Source: Cuniculiplasma sp052315415 (GTDB lineage: Archaea; Thermoplasmatota; Thermoplasmata; Thermoplasmatales; Thermoplasmataceae). From it: a stretch of DNA of 19,079 nucleotides. The notes beneath the pieces were generated by a model. It searched no databases and was not told the DNA's origin. It saw only the letters and a list, made by a program, of their open reading frames with translations. The translations under genes were made by a program, and so were the position numbers. The stretch is from positions 1 to 19,079 of the forward strand of contig JBLSDH010000020.1 in NCBI GenBank assembly GCA_052315415.1. The letters are read 5' to 3'. Positions 6,606 through 13,224 of this stretch are shown one piece after another (the first letter of the stretch is position 1; each line of letters opens with the position of its first letter).

Positions 6606-7895
6606 TTGAACAAAGAGGTTCTTTATTTTGTTTACAACCTCAAAAGGAGTGGGATAAAGTACAATCTTGATGTTATGAAAGAGTTTGATAGTTATTACGG
6701 CTCTCCACATTCAAACTATAAGATATTTCATATAACAGGGAGTAATGCAAAAGGTTCAGTTTCTAACCTTATGTATAATATTTTCAGAGAGAGAAAGAAA
6801 ACGGGTCTTTACACATCACCCCATCTGATAAAATTTAATGAGAGAATAATTGGCCAAGATCAAACCATAACTGATGAGGAAATTGAAAACTATTTTAAAT
6901 TGTACATGCCATATATTGAAAATCATTTACCAACTGTTAGAAATCCAACATTTTTTGAAGTTACAACAGAAATGGCATTTCAGTACTTCAAAGACCATAA
7001 AATTGAATTTGCTTCAGTAGAAGTGGGATTGGGAGGAAGACTGGATGCAACTAACATAGTGATGCCAGAAATTTCTATAATAACAAAGATCAGTTATGAG
7101 CACACAGATAGATTGGGAACAACACTGACAGAAATAGCAAGGGAAAAAGGAGGGATCATTAAAAAAGAAATTCCAGTTGTTACAGGAGAGACAAAAATTG
7201 AGCCACTGAAAGAATTAAGAAAGATTGCAGCAAGAAACAATTCAAAATTTGTCGAGGCAAATAAGTATTCTAAAATAAAAAATGTTGTGATTTCCGATGA
7301 AGGTACACAGTTCTATTTGGAAACTCCACGTGAGGCTTATGACATATTTACAAAACAAATAGGAACATTTCAGATTGAAAACATTGGAATGGCAGTGGCT
7401 GCAAGTGAAAATCTTAAGGAAGTTCCAGAAAAAAAACAGATAGAAAAGGGAATAAAAAATTTCAGAATGCCAGGGAGGTTTGAAATAATTAGGAGAGACC
7501 CGCTTGTCATAATGGATGGAGCTCACAACCCTCCCGCTGCAACAACACTTGCCCAAAACGTTAAGGAGTATTTCAAGAAGGAGCCAGTACTTTTAATTGG
7601 GATGCTGAAGGATAAGGATCATTTCTCTTTTCTGAGAAACATATCAATCTGTTCAAAAAATGTCATATTCACTACACCAAATGAACCAGAGAGAAAGGTT
7701 GAACCCGAAACACTAATGGCTGAATCAAGAAACATTTTTAAAAATTCAAAAATAATTTATGATCCAATAGAGGCATATGAGTATGCAATTAAAAATTATG
7801 ATTTTGTTCTTGTAACCGGTTCATTTTATCTACTTGGAGTTCTTTATGAATATGAAAAATTGGATTTTCTCCCATTTAGAAAAAGGGAAGATTGA
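6606..7895 (+). CDS. folC: Folylpolyglutamate / dihydrofolate synthase (Mur ligase family)
   Basis: This ligase uses ATP to add glutamate to (dihydro)pteroate or folate. Numbered from TTG 6606 (429 residues), it shows the nucleotide loop HITGSNAKGSVS (loop residues 45-51), TSPHLIKFNERI (from 70), the block EVGLGGRLDATN (139-150), and KISYEHTDRLG with H166. IAREKGGIIK follows with K181, the likely carbamylated lysine. MPGRFE (288-293) and DGAHNP (304-309) are in the C-terminal domain. All main FolC motifs are present; the phosphate loop reads GSNAKGS where GTNGKGS is usual. The frame is open back to a TTG at 6555, but the family starts just before the EVLYFVYNL helix and a TATA box sits 25 nt before TTG 6606, so I prefer that start. 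Downstream, 74 nt separate it from orc1/cdc6. Confidence 0.9.
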   Translation: MNKEVLYFVYNLKRSGIKYNLDVMKEFDSYYGSPHSNYKIFHITGSNAKGSVSNLMYNIFRERKKTGLYTSPHLIKFNERIIGQDQTITDEEIENYFKLYMPYIENHLPTVRNPTFFEVTTEMAFQYFKDHKIEFASVEVGLGGRLDATNIVMPEISIITKISYEHTDRLGTTLTEIAREKGGIIKKEIPVVTGETKIEPLKELRKIAARNNSKFVEANKYSKIKNVVISDEGTQFYLETPREAYDIFTKQIGTFQIENIGMAVAASENLKEVPEKKQIEKGIKNFRMPGRFEIIRRDPLVIMDGAHNPPAATTLAQNVKEYFKKEPVLLIGMLKDKDHFSFLRNISICSKNVIFTTPNEPERKVEPETLMAESRNIFKNSKIIYDPIEAYEYAIKNYDFVLVTGSFYLLGVLYEYEKLDFLPFRKRED

Positions 7896-7904
7896 ATCCA
7901 AAGG

Positions 7905-7923
7905 TGATAATAAAAAATTATCA
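7905..7923. repeat. Perfect 7-bp inverted repeat between folC and orc1/cdc6
   Basis: TGATAAT (7905-7911) and ATTATCA (7917-7923) are separated by five A residues. It begins 9 nt after the folC stop and ends about 18 nt before the orc1/cdc6 TATA box. It could be a 3' stem-loop for folC or a protein-binding site upstream of orc1/cdc6. It does not look like the long G-rich origin recognition boxes of archaeal origins. Confidence 0.4.
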
Positions 7924-7940
7924 TTTCTGAATTAAAAAAC

Positions 7941-7948
7941 CTTTTAAT
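7941..7948 (+). promoter_or_regulatory. TATA box of orc1/cdc6
   Basis: CTTTTAAT preceded by an A run is centred about 25 nt before the ATG at 7970. No Shine-Dalgarno motif follows, so the transcript is probably leaderless. Confidence 0.5.
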
Positions 7949-7969
7949 GCTATTACCATTTAGGACTTT

Positions 7970-9208
7970 ATGCAACCCGGGTCAAGGAATCCCTTTGATG
8001 CCATATCTCTTAATAATCAGCTCGTTTTGAAGGGTGACATCAAGGTTTTGACCTCAGGGCATTTGCCTGAAGAGTTTCCTCACAGGGAACATGAAATAAC
8101 AAGAATGGTTAATTCACTAGGGAGGTTTCTGAAAGGTCTCCCCGGCACAAATCTCATAATTTATGGTGGAACTGGATCGGGCAAAACTTCAGTCACAAAG
8201 TATGTGGCTGGAAAACTTAAGGAAAAGATGAAGGATGAGTTATTGAGCATATACATAAACTGTCAGGCAAATGATTCCATATATTCAATTATGGTAAACA
8301 TGGCCAACTCAATTTCAGATGGTGAAAAAATACCTCAGAGTGGTTGGACCATTGAAAGAATAATTGATTACATTAATTCAAAATTGGAAAACAAGAAAAT
8401 TTCCCTTTTGATAATTATGGATGAAATAGATAAGTTGATTAATAATAATGGAGAAAACGCATTGTACATAATTTTAAACATTTTGAGGGAGAGCAATATT
8501 CGTGCCGGAAATCTGATCGGAATAACTAACGATGCTACTTTTTTCGAATCTCTGGATGTAAGAATAAAGAGCAGACTGACAAACGAAAGCATACTTTTTC
8601 CACCTTATAACGCAGCACAATTATCTGATATTTTAAGGCAGAGAATATCAATGGTTCTCGATGAAAGATATTATGAAGAATCTGTTGTAAATTTGTGCGC
8701 TGCGGTTGGTGCACAGGAACACGGAGATGCAAGAAAATCTATTGATCTAATGAGAACATCAATAGAAATTGCCATTATGGAGAACGCCGAAAAAATAACA
8801 ACTGCTCATGTGAATAAGGCAAGGACACTTATTGAGTCAAATATAATAAAAGATACAATATCCCATTTTCCAATACATGAAAAAATAACATTGTTATCAG
8901 CAATGGTTATAGACAGAATGAGACCTAATTCAGGTACGGTTTCTGACGTTACAAATGTTTATAATTCCCTATGTCAGAAGATATCAATACAACCACTGAG
9001 CTCAAGACGTATAAGGGATCTAATTTCAGATATGGAGGAGTCAGGGCTTATATCAACGACCGTTAAAAGTCTTGGAAGATATGGAAGGACAAAATACATA
9101 AAACTTTGTGTAAACTCATCAGAAATAAGAAAAATAATGGAGGAAGATGAAAATATGAAGGAAATTTTCAAATTTGCTGACAACTGGCAACAAAGATTGA
9201 TGGATTAG
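7970..9208 (+). CDS. cdc6: Orc1/Cdc6 replication initiator AAA+ ATPase
   Basis: A 412-residue archaeal origin-binding protein and helicase loader. The AAA+ module shows Walker A GGTGSGKT (66-73), Walker B LLIIMDEIDKL (146-156, with D151 and E152), sensor 1 GITND (184-188) and the basic DVRIKSRL segment (196-203). Sensor 2 is in the GDARKSIDLMRTS region. The C-terminal winged-helix domain begins near residue 295 (HFPIHEKITLLSAMV) and includes LSSRRIRDLISDMEESGLI. The N-terminal PEEFPHREHEI is typical of the family. Such genes often lie beside an origin, but the 74-nt upstream gap contains only one short inverted repeat and no clear origin recognition boxes. Its stop overlaps that of the convergent hydrolase gene by 3 nt. 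Confidence 0.96.
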   Translation: MQPGSRNPFDAISLNNQLVLKGDIKVLTSGHLPEEFPHREHEITRMVNSLGRFLKGLPGTNLIIYGGTGSGKTSVTKYVAGKLKEKMKDELLSIYINCQANDSIYSIMVNMANSISDGEKIPQSGWTIERIIDYINSKLENKKISLLIIMDEIDKLINNNGENALYIILNILRESNIRAGNLIGITNDATFFESLDVRIKSRLTNESILFPPYNAAQLSDILRQRISMVLDERYYEESVVNLCAAVGAQEHGDARKSIDLMRTSIEIAIMENAEKITTAHVNKARTLIESNIIKDTISHFPIHEKITLLSAMVIDRMRPNSGTVSDVTNVYNSLCQKISIQPLSSRRIRDLISDMEESGLISTTVKSLGRYGRTKYIKLCVNSSEIRKIMEEDENMKEIFKFADNWQQRLMD

Positions 9209-9900
9209 TTTTCAAGCTTAAATTCTCTTCCTATTTTTGGTATTATTACCTTAGTTGATGTATTCTTTTCCACTTTATTTTTAAACACCTCGGGGTCTTG
9301 CTTTATGAGATCGAAGGTGTCATAATGCATAGGAATGGCAAATTTTGGATTTATCAATTCAACTGCTTTTGCAGCCTCATCCGGTGACATTGTATAATGT
9401 CCTCCTATGGGTAACATTGCAACATCTGGTTTGTAATATTCACCTATTAGTTTCATATCACTAAATAGTCCAGTATCTCCTGCATGATACAAGGTCTTAC
9501 CATTCATGTTTATAATCAATCCACCTGGATTTCCAGCGTAATTGCCCTCATAGCTGGAAGAATGGAGCGCAGGCACAAGTGTCACCTTCACATTTCCAAA
9601 GCTGTGACTTCCGGAAAAATTCAGATCTATAAAATTAACATCCTCATTCTTACTCCCGAGTATCCAAGCAAGCTCTACAACAGTTGCAACTGGCACTTTG
9701 TTTTTTCTTGCTATATAAACTGCATCCCCAACATGATCTGAATGACCATGGGTTACCAGAACAATATCGGCTTGAACCATATCTTTTTTCTTTATGGCTT
9801 TTGGATTTCCCTCAAGAAAAGGGTCAATTATTATGTTCTTTTCCCCTTTCAGACTGAAACAGGCATGACCTTCCCATGTTAAACTTAGTTCTCCTGTCAT
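9205..9900 (-). CDS. Metallo-beta-lactamase-fold hydrolase, UPF0173 type
   Basis: A 231-residue protein of the UPF0173 group of predicted metal-dependent hydrolases. The dinuclear metal site is complete: H51, H53, D55 and H56 in THGHSDH, H113 in PALHSS, D142 in YHAGDTG and H192 in IPMHYDTF. Other group-specific stretches are LTWEGHACF at the N-terminus, IIDPFLEGNP, GNYAGNPGGLII and MLPIGGHYTMSPDEAA. It lacks a signal peptide and should be cytoplasmic. The physiological substrate of the group is not established to my knowledge. A TATA-like stretch about 25 nt before the ATG shares the upstream region with the divergent LysE-type gene. Confidence 0.93.
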   Translation of the reverse strand: MTGELSLTWEGHACFSLKGEKNIIIDPFLEGNPKAIKKKDMVQADIVLVTHGHSDHVGDAVYIARKNKVPVATVVELAWILGSKNEDVNFIDLNFSGSHSFGNVKVTLVPALHSSSYEGNYAGNPGGLIINMNGKTLYHAGDTGLFSDMKLIGEYYKPDVAMLPIGGHYTMSPDEAAKAVELINPKFAIPMHYDTFDLIKQDPEVFKNKVEKNTSTKVIIPKIGREFKLEN

Positions 9901-9920
9901 ATACGTTAAATTAAAGATAG

Positions 9921-9929
9921 GATAAAAAG
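9921..9929 (-). promoter_or_regulatory. TATA-like box of the UPF0173 hydrolase gene
   Basis: CTTTTTATC on the minus strand is centred about 25 nt before the ATG at 9900, without a Shine-Dalgarno motif. Confidence 0.45.
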
Positions 9930-9981
9930 CTAATCTTAAAATTTTAAATAACTAAATATAATAATTCCCATTTTAAATATG

Positions 9982-9989
9982 TTTAAAAT
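9982..9989 (+). promoter_or_regulatory. TATA box of the LysE-type transporter gene
   Basis: TTTAAAAT is centred about 27 nt before the ATG at 10013. No Shine-Dalgarno motif is present. Confidence 0.5.
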
Positions 9990-10012
9990 TATAATGGAAT
10001 CTCAAATGGATT

Positions 10013-10624
10013 ATGTCTTTACCTTTTCTAATAATCATTGGATTATTTCTTGGAATATCAATGGCTGCCCCACCTGGCCCAGTTATGGCAATGATAATGG
10101 GCACTTCAAAGAGGTCCCCATCAAGAGGAATTATGATAGGGCTCGGAGCAATGACAGCAGATATTATACTTTTGATTCTGGTGCTTACAGTAAGTGAATA
10201 TGTAGATTTTGAATTATATTCCCCAATTATTTTTCTGATTGGGGGAACATACTTTTTATTTCTTGGATCCAAAATTGCATCCATCATCATAAAAAATCAG
10301 GAGATGCCAGAACCTGAATCCGGAAATTACGTGAAAGGACTTCTCACTGGAATTACAAATCCCATGCAGATAACATGGTGGTTCACATCGGGACTTGGAA
10401 TGCTTGACGCATATGGGATATTTCCATTTTATTTCTTTTATGTGTCCATTGTTATGTATCTAATTTTTTTCTCAATACTGGTTTACAGAGCCTCATTAAA
10501 GTGGGAGAGATATGCATCTGTTGTACTAGATGTAATTAGTGCAACAATACTTTTAATTTTCTCTCTTTATTTCATTTACAAGGGAATCTATTTCTCTCTA
10601 CCTTTCATAATAAAAAACATTTAA
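10013..10624 (+). CDS. LysE/RhtB-family amino-acid exporter
   Basis: A 203-residue membrane protein with about six hydrophobic segments, the normal size and layout of LysE/RhtB exporters. Family landmarks are GISMAAPPGPVMAMIMG (14-30), the GIMIGLGAMTADIILL helix with its Asp, the LIGGTYFLFLGSK segment, and KGLLTGITNPMQITWW (108-123). Members export amino acids such as lysine, homoserine or threonine, or related small molecules; the substrate here is unknown. It has its own TATA box and the stop codon is 20 nt before pdxS, which may also have its own promoter. Divergent from the UPF0173 gene with 112 nt between. Confidence 0.9.
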   Translation: MSLPFLIIIGLFLGISMAAPPGPVMAMIMGTSKRSPSRGIMIGLGAMTADIILLILVLTVSEYVDFELYSPIIFLIGGTYFLFLGSKIASIIIKNQEMPEPESGNYVKGLLTGITNPMQITWWFTSGLGMLDAYGIFPFYFFYVSIVMYLIFFSILVYRASLKWERYASVVLDVISATILLIFSLYFIYKGIYFSLPFIIKNI

Positions 10625-10644
10625 TACAAATTTTAATTATCTAA

Positions 10645-11664
10645 ATGATTCTGATGGCACTCAATATTTCAGATTTAAGATTTGGTGATGATTTATTAAA
10701 AAAGGGTTTCGCTAAAATGCAAAAGGGTGGCGTCATAATGGATGTTACCAATGCAGAACAGGCAAGAATTGCGGAAACCTCCGGTGCAGTTGCAGTTATG
10801 GTTTTGGATAAAGTACCTGCTGACATAAGGGCTGCCGGTGGTGTGGCTAGGATGGTGGATCCATTAAAAATAAGGGAAATAATTGATGCAGTTACAATTC
10901 CAATAATGGCAAAAGTAAGAATAGGGCACATGACAGAGGCATTAACTCTTGAAGCTGTTGGCATTGATATGCTTGATGAAAGTGAAGTTTTAACTCCGGC
11001 AGATCCATTTTTCCATCTGAATAAAAAAGTTCTAAAGATTCCTACGGTTTGTGGTGCAAGAAATCTTCCAGAGGCTGTAAGAAGAATTATGGAAGGTGCT
11101 GCAATGATAAGGACAAAGGGTGAGGCAGGAACCGGAAATGTCATTGAGGCTGTTCGCCATATCAGAAAGGTTAATGAAGGAATAAAAATGATTAAGAGTA
11201 TGGGCAATGGAGAACTTTCAAAAATAGCTGTAGCAATTGCAGACCCCTATCTAAAATTGAAAAGGGAAGTATACGGGGAATTGTATGCAAGAGATGGAAA
11301 TCCGGACACAAACGATGTCTTCTCTGGAATGAATTTGAATGCAATGATAGATGAAATTACAGGGATATTAAAAGATATAAAGAGACTTGGAAGACTACCA
11401 GTGGTTAATTTTGCCGCAGGTGGAGTTTCAACCCCAGCGGATGCTGCATTAATGATGAAGATGGGCATGGATGGTGTGTTTGTTGGATCGGGCATATTTA
11501 AATCGGAAGATCCAATTAAAATGGCAAGGGCGATTGTGGAAGCAGTGGAAAATTATGAAGATTACAGGTTAATAGGAAACGTTTCTTCCGGTCTCGTTCC
11601 AATGTACGGAAATGATCTAACCGATATGCCAAAGGAACAGAGACTGGCAGAGAGGGGAATCTAA
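10645..11664 (+). CDS. pdxS: Pyridoxal 5'-phosphate synthase lyase subunit PdxS
   Basis: Makes pyridoxal phosphate from ribose 5-phosphate, glyceraldehyde 3-phosphate and ammonia in a (beta/alpha)8 barrel; ammonia normally comes from the glutaminase partner PdxT. The 339-residue sequence is highly conserved: GGVIMDVTNAEQARIAE with D33, AVMVLDKVPADIR, PIMAKVRIGH with the Schiff-base lysine K90, DESEVLTPADP, and MIRTKGEAGTGNVIEA with the second active lysine K158. VNFAAGGVSTPADAALMM and GVFVGSGIF complete the phosphate-binding part. An ATG at 10654 is a nearly equal alternative start. TATA-like TTTAATAC at 10620-10627 lies 22 nt (centre) before the first ATG and 31 nt before the second. No pdxT is present in the window. 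The next gene follows after 4 nt in an apparent operon. Confidence 0.97.
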   Translation: MILMALNISDLRFGDDLLKKGFAKMQKGGVIMDVTNAEQARIAETSGAVAVMVLDKVPADIRAAGGVARMVDPLKIREIIDAVTIPIMAKVRIGHMTEALTLEAVGIDMLDESEVLTPADPFFHLNKKVLKIPTVCGARNLPEAVRRIMEGAAMIRTKGEAGTGNVIEAVRHIRKVNEGIKMIKSMGNGELSKIAVAIADPYLKLKREVYGELYARDGNPDTNDVFSGMNLNAMIDEITGILKDIKRLGRLPVVNFAAGGVSTPADAALMMKMGMDGVFVGSGIFKSEDPIKMARAIVEAVENYEDYRLIGNVSSGLVPMYGNDLTDMPKEQRLAERGI

Positions 11665-11668
11665 AAAT

Positions 11669-12394
11669 TTGGTTTATATGGATTTATCCCCGGATTATTT
11701 ACTCATTATTTTTTCAATCTTAATCGCACTTTTTTTAATTTCAATAGAAATCAAAATGTTCGACATAAAAGGTGCCTTGGGAGCGGTAATAATAGGTGCG
11801 TTTGTATCAATATTAGCATCGATCCAATGGCTCATTCTTTTAATTGTATTTGCAGCAGTTTCTCATATTGCAACTATCTATCGTATAAAGGATAAAAAAA
11901 AATCAGGTCTTCAAGAGGGCAAAAAGGGGGAACGTGGTATTTCAAATGTATTTTATGGCGGGTTAATAGGAGTTTTCATTTCCATCTTTACACTTTCTAA
12001 TTTAAATGTAAACTACTTTGCAATTTTTTCGGCAACATTTGCAGCCATTACATCAGACACATTGGCATCAGAAATAGGAGTTTTGGACAAGAAAACTTAC
12101 CTTATAACAACATTAAAACCTGTAACTACTGGAACAAATGGGGGAATTTCCTTTCTGGGTGAAATTGCATCATTGCTTGGAGCAATTTCAATTTCAATTT
12201 CTTACTTAATTTTAACTAACTTTTCTGATATTTTTCCTGCATTTGTGATTCTGATTGCTGGATTTCTTTCATGTCAGTTGGACTCTATTTTAGGAGCAAT
12301 CTATGAAAACAGAAAAAAAATGAACAAAGGGCAGGTTAATCTATTCTCTCAACTTTTTTCTGCAATTTTATCATTTTTGATCCTATCATTATAG
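11669..12394 (+). CDS. DUF92-family membrane protein (TMEM19/VTE6-like)
   Basis: A 241-residue integral membrane protein of the DUF92 family, which includes plant VTE6 phytyl-phosphate kinase and eukaryotic TMEM19. The archaeal members have no proven function to my knowledge; a role in isoprenoid phosphate metabolism is inferred from the plant enzyme. The diagnostic motifs are present: KGALGAVIIG near residue 34, GERGISNVFYGG (87-98), AITSDTLASEIG (126-137) and ITTLKPVTTGTNGGIS (146-161) running into FLGEIASLLGA. Seven or so hydrophobic segments are seen. I keep the TTG at 11669 because GAGGGGA (11652-11658) lies about 10 nt upstream; an ATG at 11678 is the alternative, at a poorer distance. 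Only 4 nt separate it from the pdxS stop, so the two are probably co-transcribed. Confidence 0.88.
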   Translation: MVYMDLSPDYLLIIFSILIALFLISIEIKMFDIKGALGAVIIGAFVSILASIQWLILLIVFAAVSHIATIYRIKDKKKSGLQEGKKGERGISNVFYGGLIGVFISIFTLSNLNVNYFAIFSATFAAITSDTLASEIGVLDKKTYLITTLKPVTTGTNGGISFLGEIASLLGAISISISYLILTNFSDIFPAFVILIAGFLSCQLDSILGAIYENRKKMNKGQVNLFSQLFSAILSFLILSL

Positions 12395-12397
12395 GAT
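12380..12397 (+). terminator. Stem-loop spanning the DUF92 stop codon
   Basis: ATCCTAT (12380-12386) and ATAGGAT (12391-12397) are perfect 7-bp arms around a CATT loop, and the TAG stop lies within the second arm. No T-run follows, so this is not a classical intrinsic terminator. It may mark the 3' end of the pdxS-DUF92 transcript or affect its stability. Confidence 0.35.
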
Positions 12398-12416
12398 AAT
12401 TAGTGCAAACTGATAA

Positions 12417-12443
12417 AGGTAATATAAAATAATTTCATTACCT
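12417..12443. promoter_or_regulatory. Inverted repeat flanking the TATA box of the Rieske operon (candidate operator)
   Basis: AGGTAAT (12417-12423) and ATTACCT (12437-12443) are perfect reverse complements separated by 13 nt. The TATA-like TATAAAAT (12423-12430) starts at the end of the left arm, and the right arm ends 4 nt before the ATG, near the expected transcription start. A dimeric regulator bound here would cover the TATA box and start site, so repression is the likely outcome. No such regulator gene is seen in the window. Confidence 0.5.
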
Positions 12444-12447
12444 AATT

Positions 12448-13215
12448 ATGGCTGAAGAGGTTGATAAATCAAGGAGGGGCTTTTTGAAAGCTATGATTGG
12501 CCTTTCCGCCGTTGCAGCTGTAGGAGGCCTTGGAAAAGGCGTTGTTCAAAATCTTATAACACCCGCTGTAGGGTTAACAAATTTTCCGGAAACCCTGCTT
12601 TACTGGGTTGATCCTAATAATCCAACAGCAGGTCCACAGCCACTTAAGACAAGAAAGTTTCCTGAAATGTCACCAAGTGTCTGGATATATTATTACCCGC
12701 TCTCAGACGAACCAAATTTTTTAATAAAATTTAACACTGATATTGAGCCAGTTACTGTTCTTATTGATGCCACTGGAACCACATTTCAATCCCCAGGTGG
12801 AGTGGGTCCAGCAGTTACAGCAGGAGACACATACGGCCCAATTGTTTCATTCAGTGCAATTTGCCAGCATCTGGGATGTGTGCCACCAATCATAAGGTAT
12901 TATCCACCAGATCAGATAAACACACTTCCACCAAGCGTTCAGAGCGTTTTAACAAGCGAAGAGAAAAACCTTGGTGTGATTCATTGTGACTGCCATGGAA
13001 GTACATACGATCCATCAAAGGGAGCTGCAATAATTACACATCCTACATACAGGCCTTTGCCAAATGTAATTCTTGAATACAATCCATTAACAGACACTCT
13101 TTTTGCAAAAAAATTGATTGGGCCAACAGTGTTTGGACACCCCTCTGATCTTACAGGAGGAAACCCAATTAGCAATCTCAAGAAGACATTAGTTCAGACA
13201 ATATCATCCGGATGA
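12448..13215 (+). CDS. Rieske iron-sulfur protein of an archaeal bc1-like complex
   Basis: A 255-residue Rieske protein that passes electrons from quinol bound to cytochrome b onward. The N-terminus has a twin-arginine signal, SRRGFLKAMIG (8-18), followed by a hydrophobic segment that probably stays as a membrane anchor with the folded domain outside. Cluster motifs are CQHLGC (C139, H141, C144) and CDCHGS (C180, C182, H183). C139, H141, C180 and H183 should ligate the 2Fe-2S cluster, and C144 with C182 should form the conserved disulfide. The two motifs are 36 residues apart, well over the 14 in mitochondrial Rieske proteins, with a Pro- and Tyr-rich insert between them, a trait I associate with archaeal (Sox-type) Rieske proteins. 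The cytochrome b gene follows after 9 nt. The transcript appears leaderless with an inverted repeat over its promoter. Confidence 0.94.
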   Translation: MAEEVDKSRRGFLKAMIGLSAVAAVGGLGKGVVQNLITPAVGLTNFPETLLYWVDPNNPTAGPQPLKTRKFPEMSPSVWIYYYPLSDEPNFLIKFNTDIEPVTVLIDATGTTFQSPGGVGPAVTAGDTYGPIVSFSAICQHLGCVPPIIRYYPPDQINTLPPSVQSVLTSEEKNLGVIHCDCHGSTYDPSKGAAIITHPTYRPLPNVILEYNPLTDTLFAKKLIGPTVFGHPSDLTGGNPISNLKKTLVQTISSG

Positions 13216-13216
13216 G

Positions 13217-13223
13217 GTGAAAA
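13217..13223 (+). promoter_or_regulatory. Shine-Dalgarno motif of the cytochrome b gene
   Basis: A GAGGTGA-like stretch begins at the Rieske stop and ends a few nt before the ATG at 13225. It contrasts with the Rieske gene itself, which has none, and marks the cytochrome b gene as an internal operon member. Confidence 0.5.
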
Positions 13224-13224
13224 A

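Noticed and set aside
7242..7556. 104-codon minus-strand frame opposite folC
   Set aside because: It covers conserved FolC motifs on the other strand and shows no features of its own.
7896..7969. Replication origin next to orc1/cdc6
   Set aside because: The gap is only 74 nt, has a single short inverted repeat and no repeated G-rich origin recognition boxes or extended unwinding element.
10641..11207. 188-codon minus-strand frame opposite pdxS
   Set aside because: It lies wholly within the highly conserved pdxS coding region. Its hydrophobic composition is what antisense reading of this codon usage produces.
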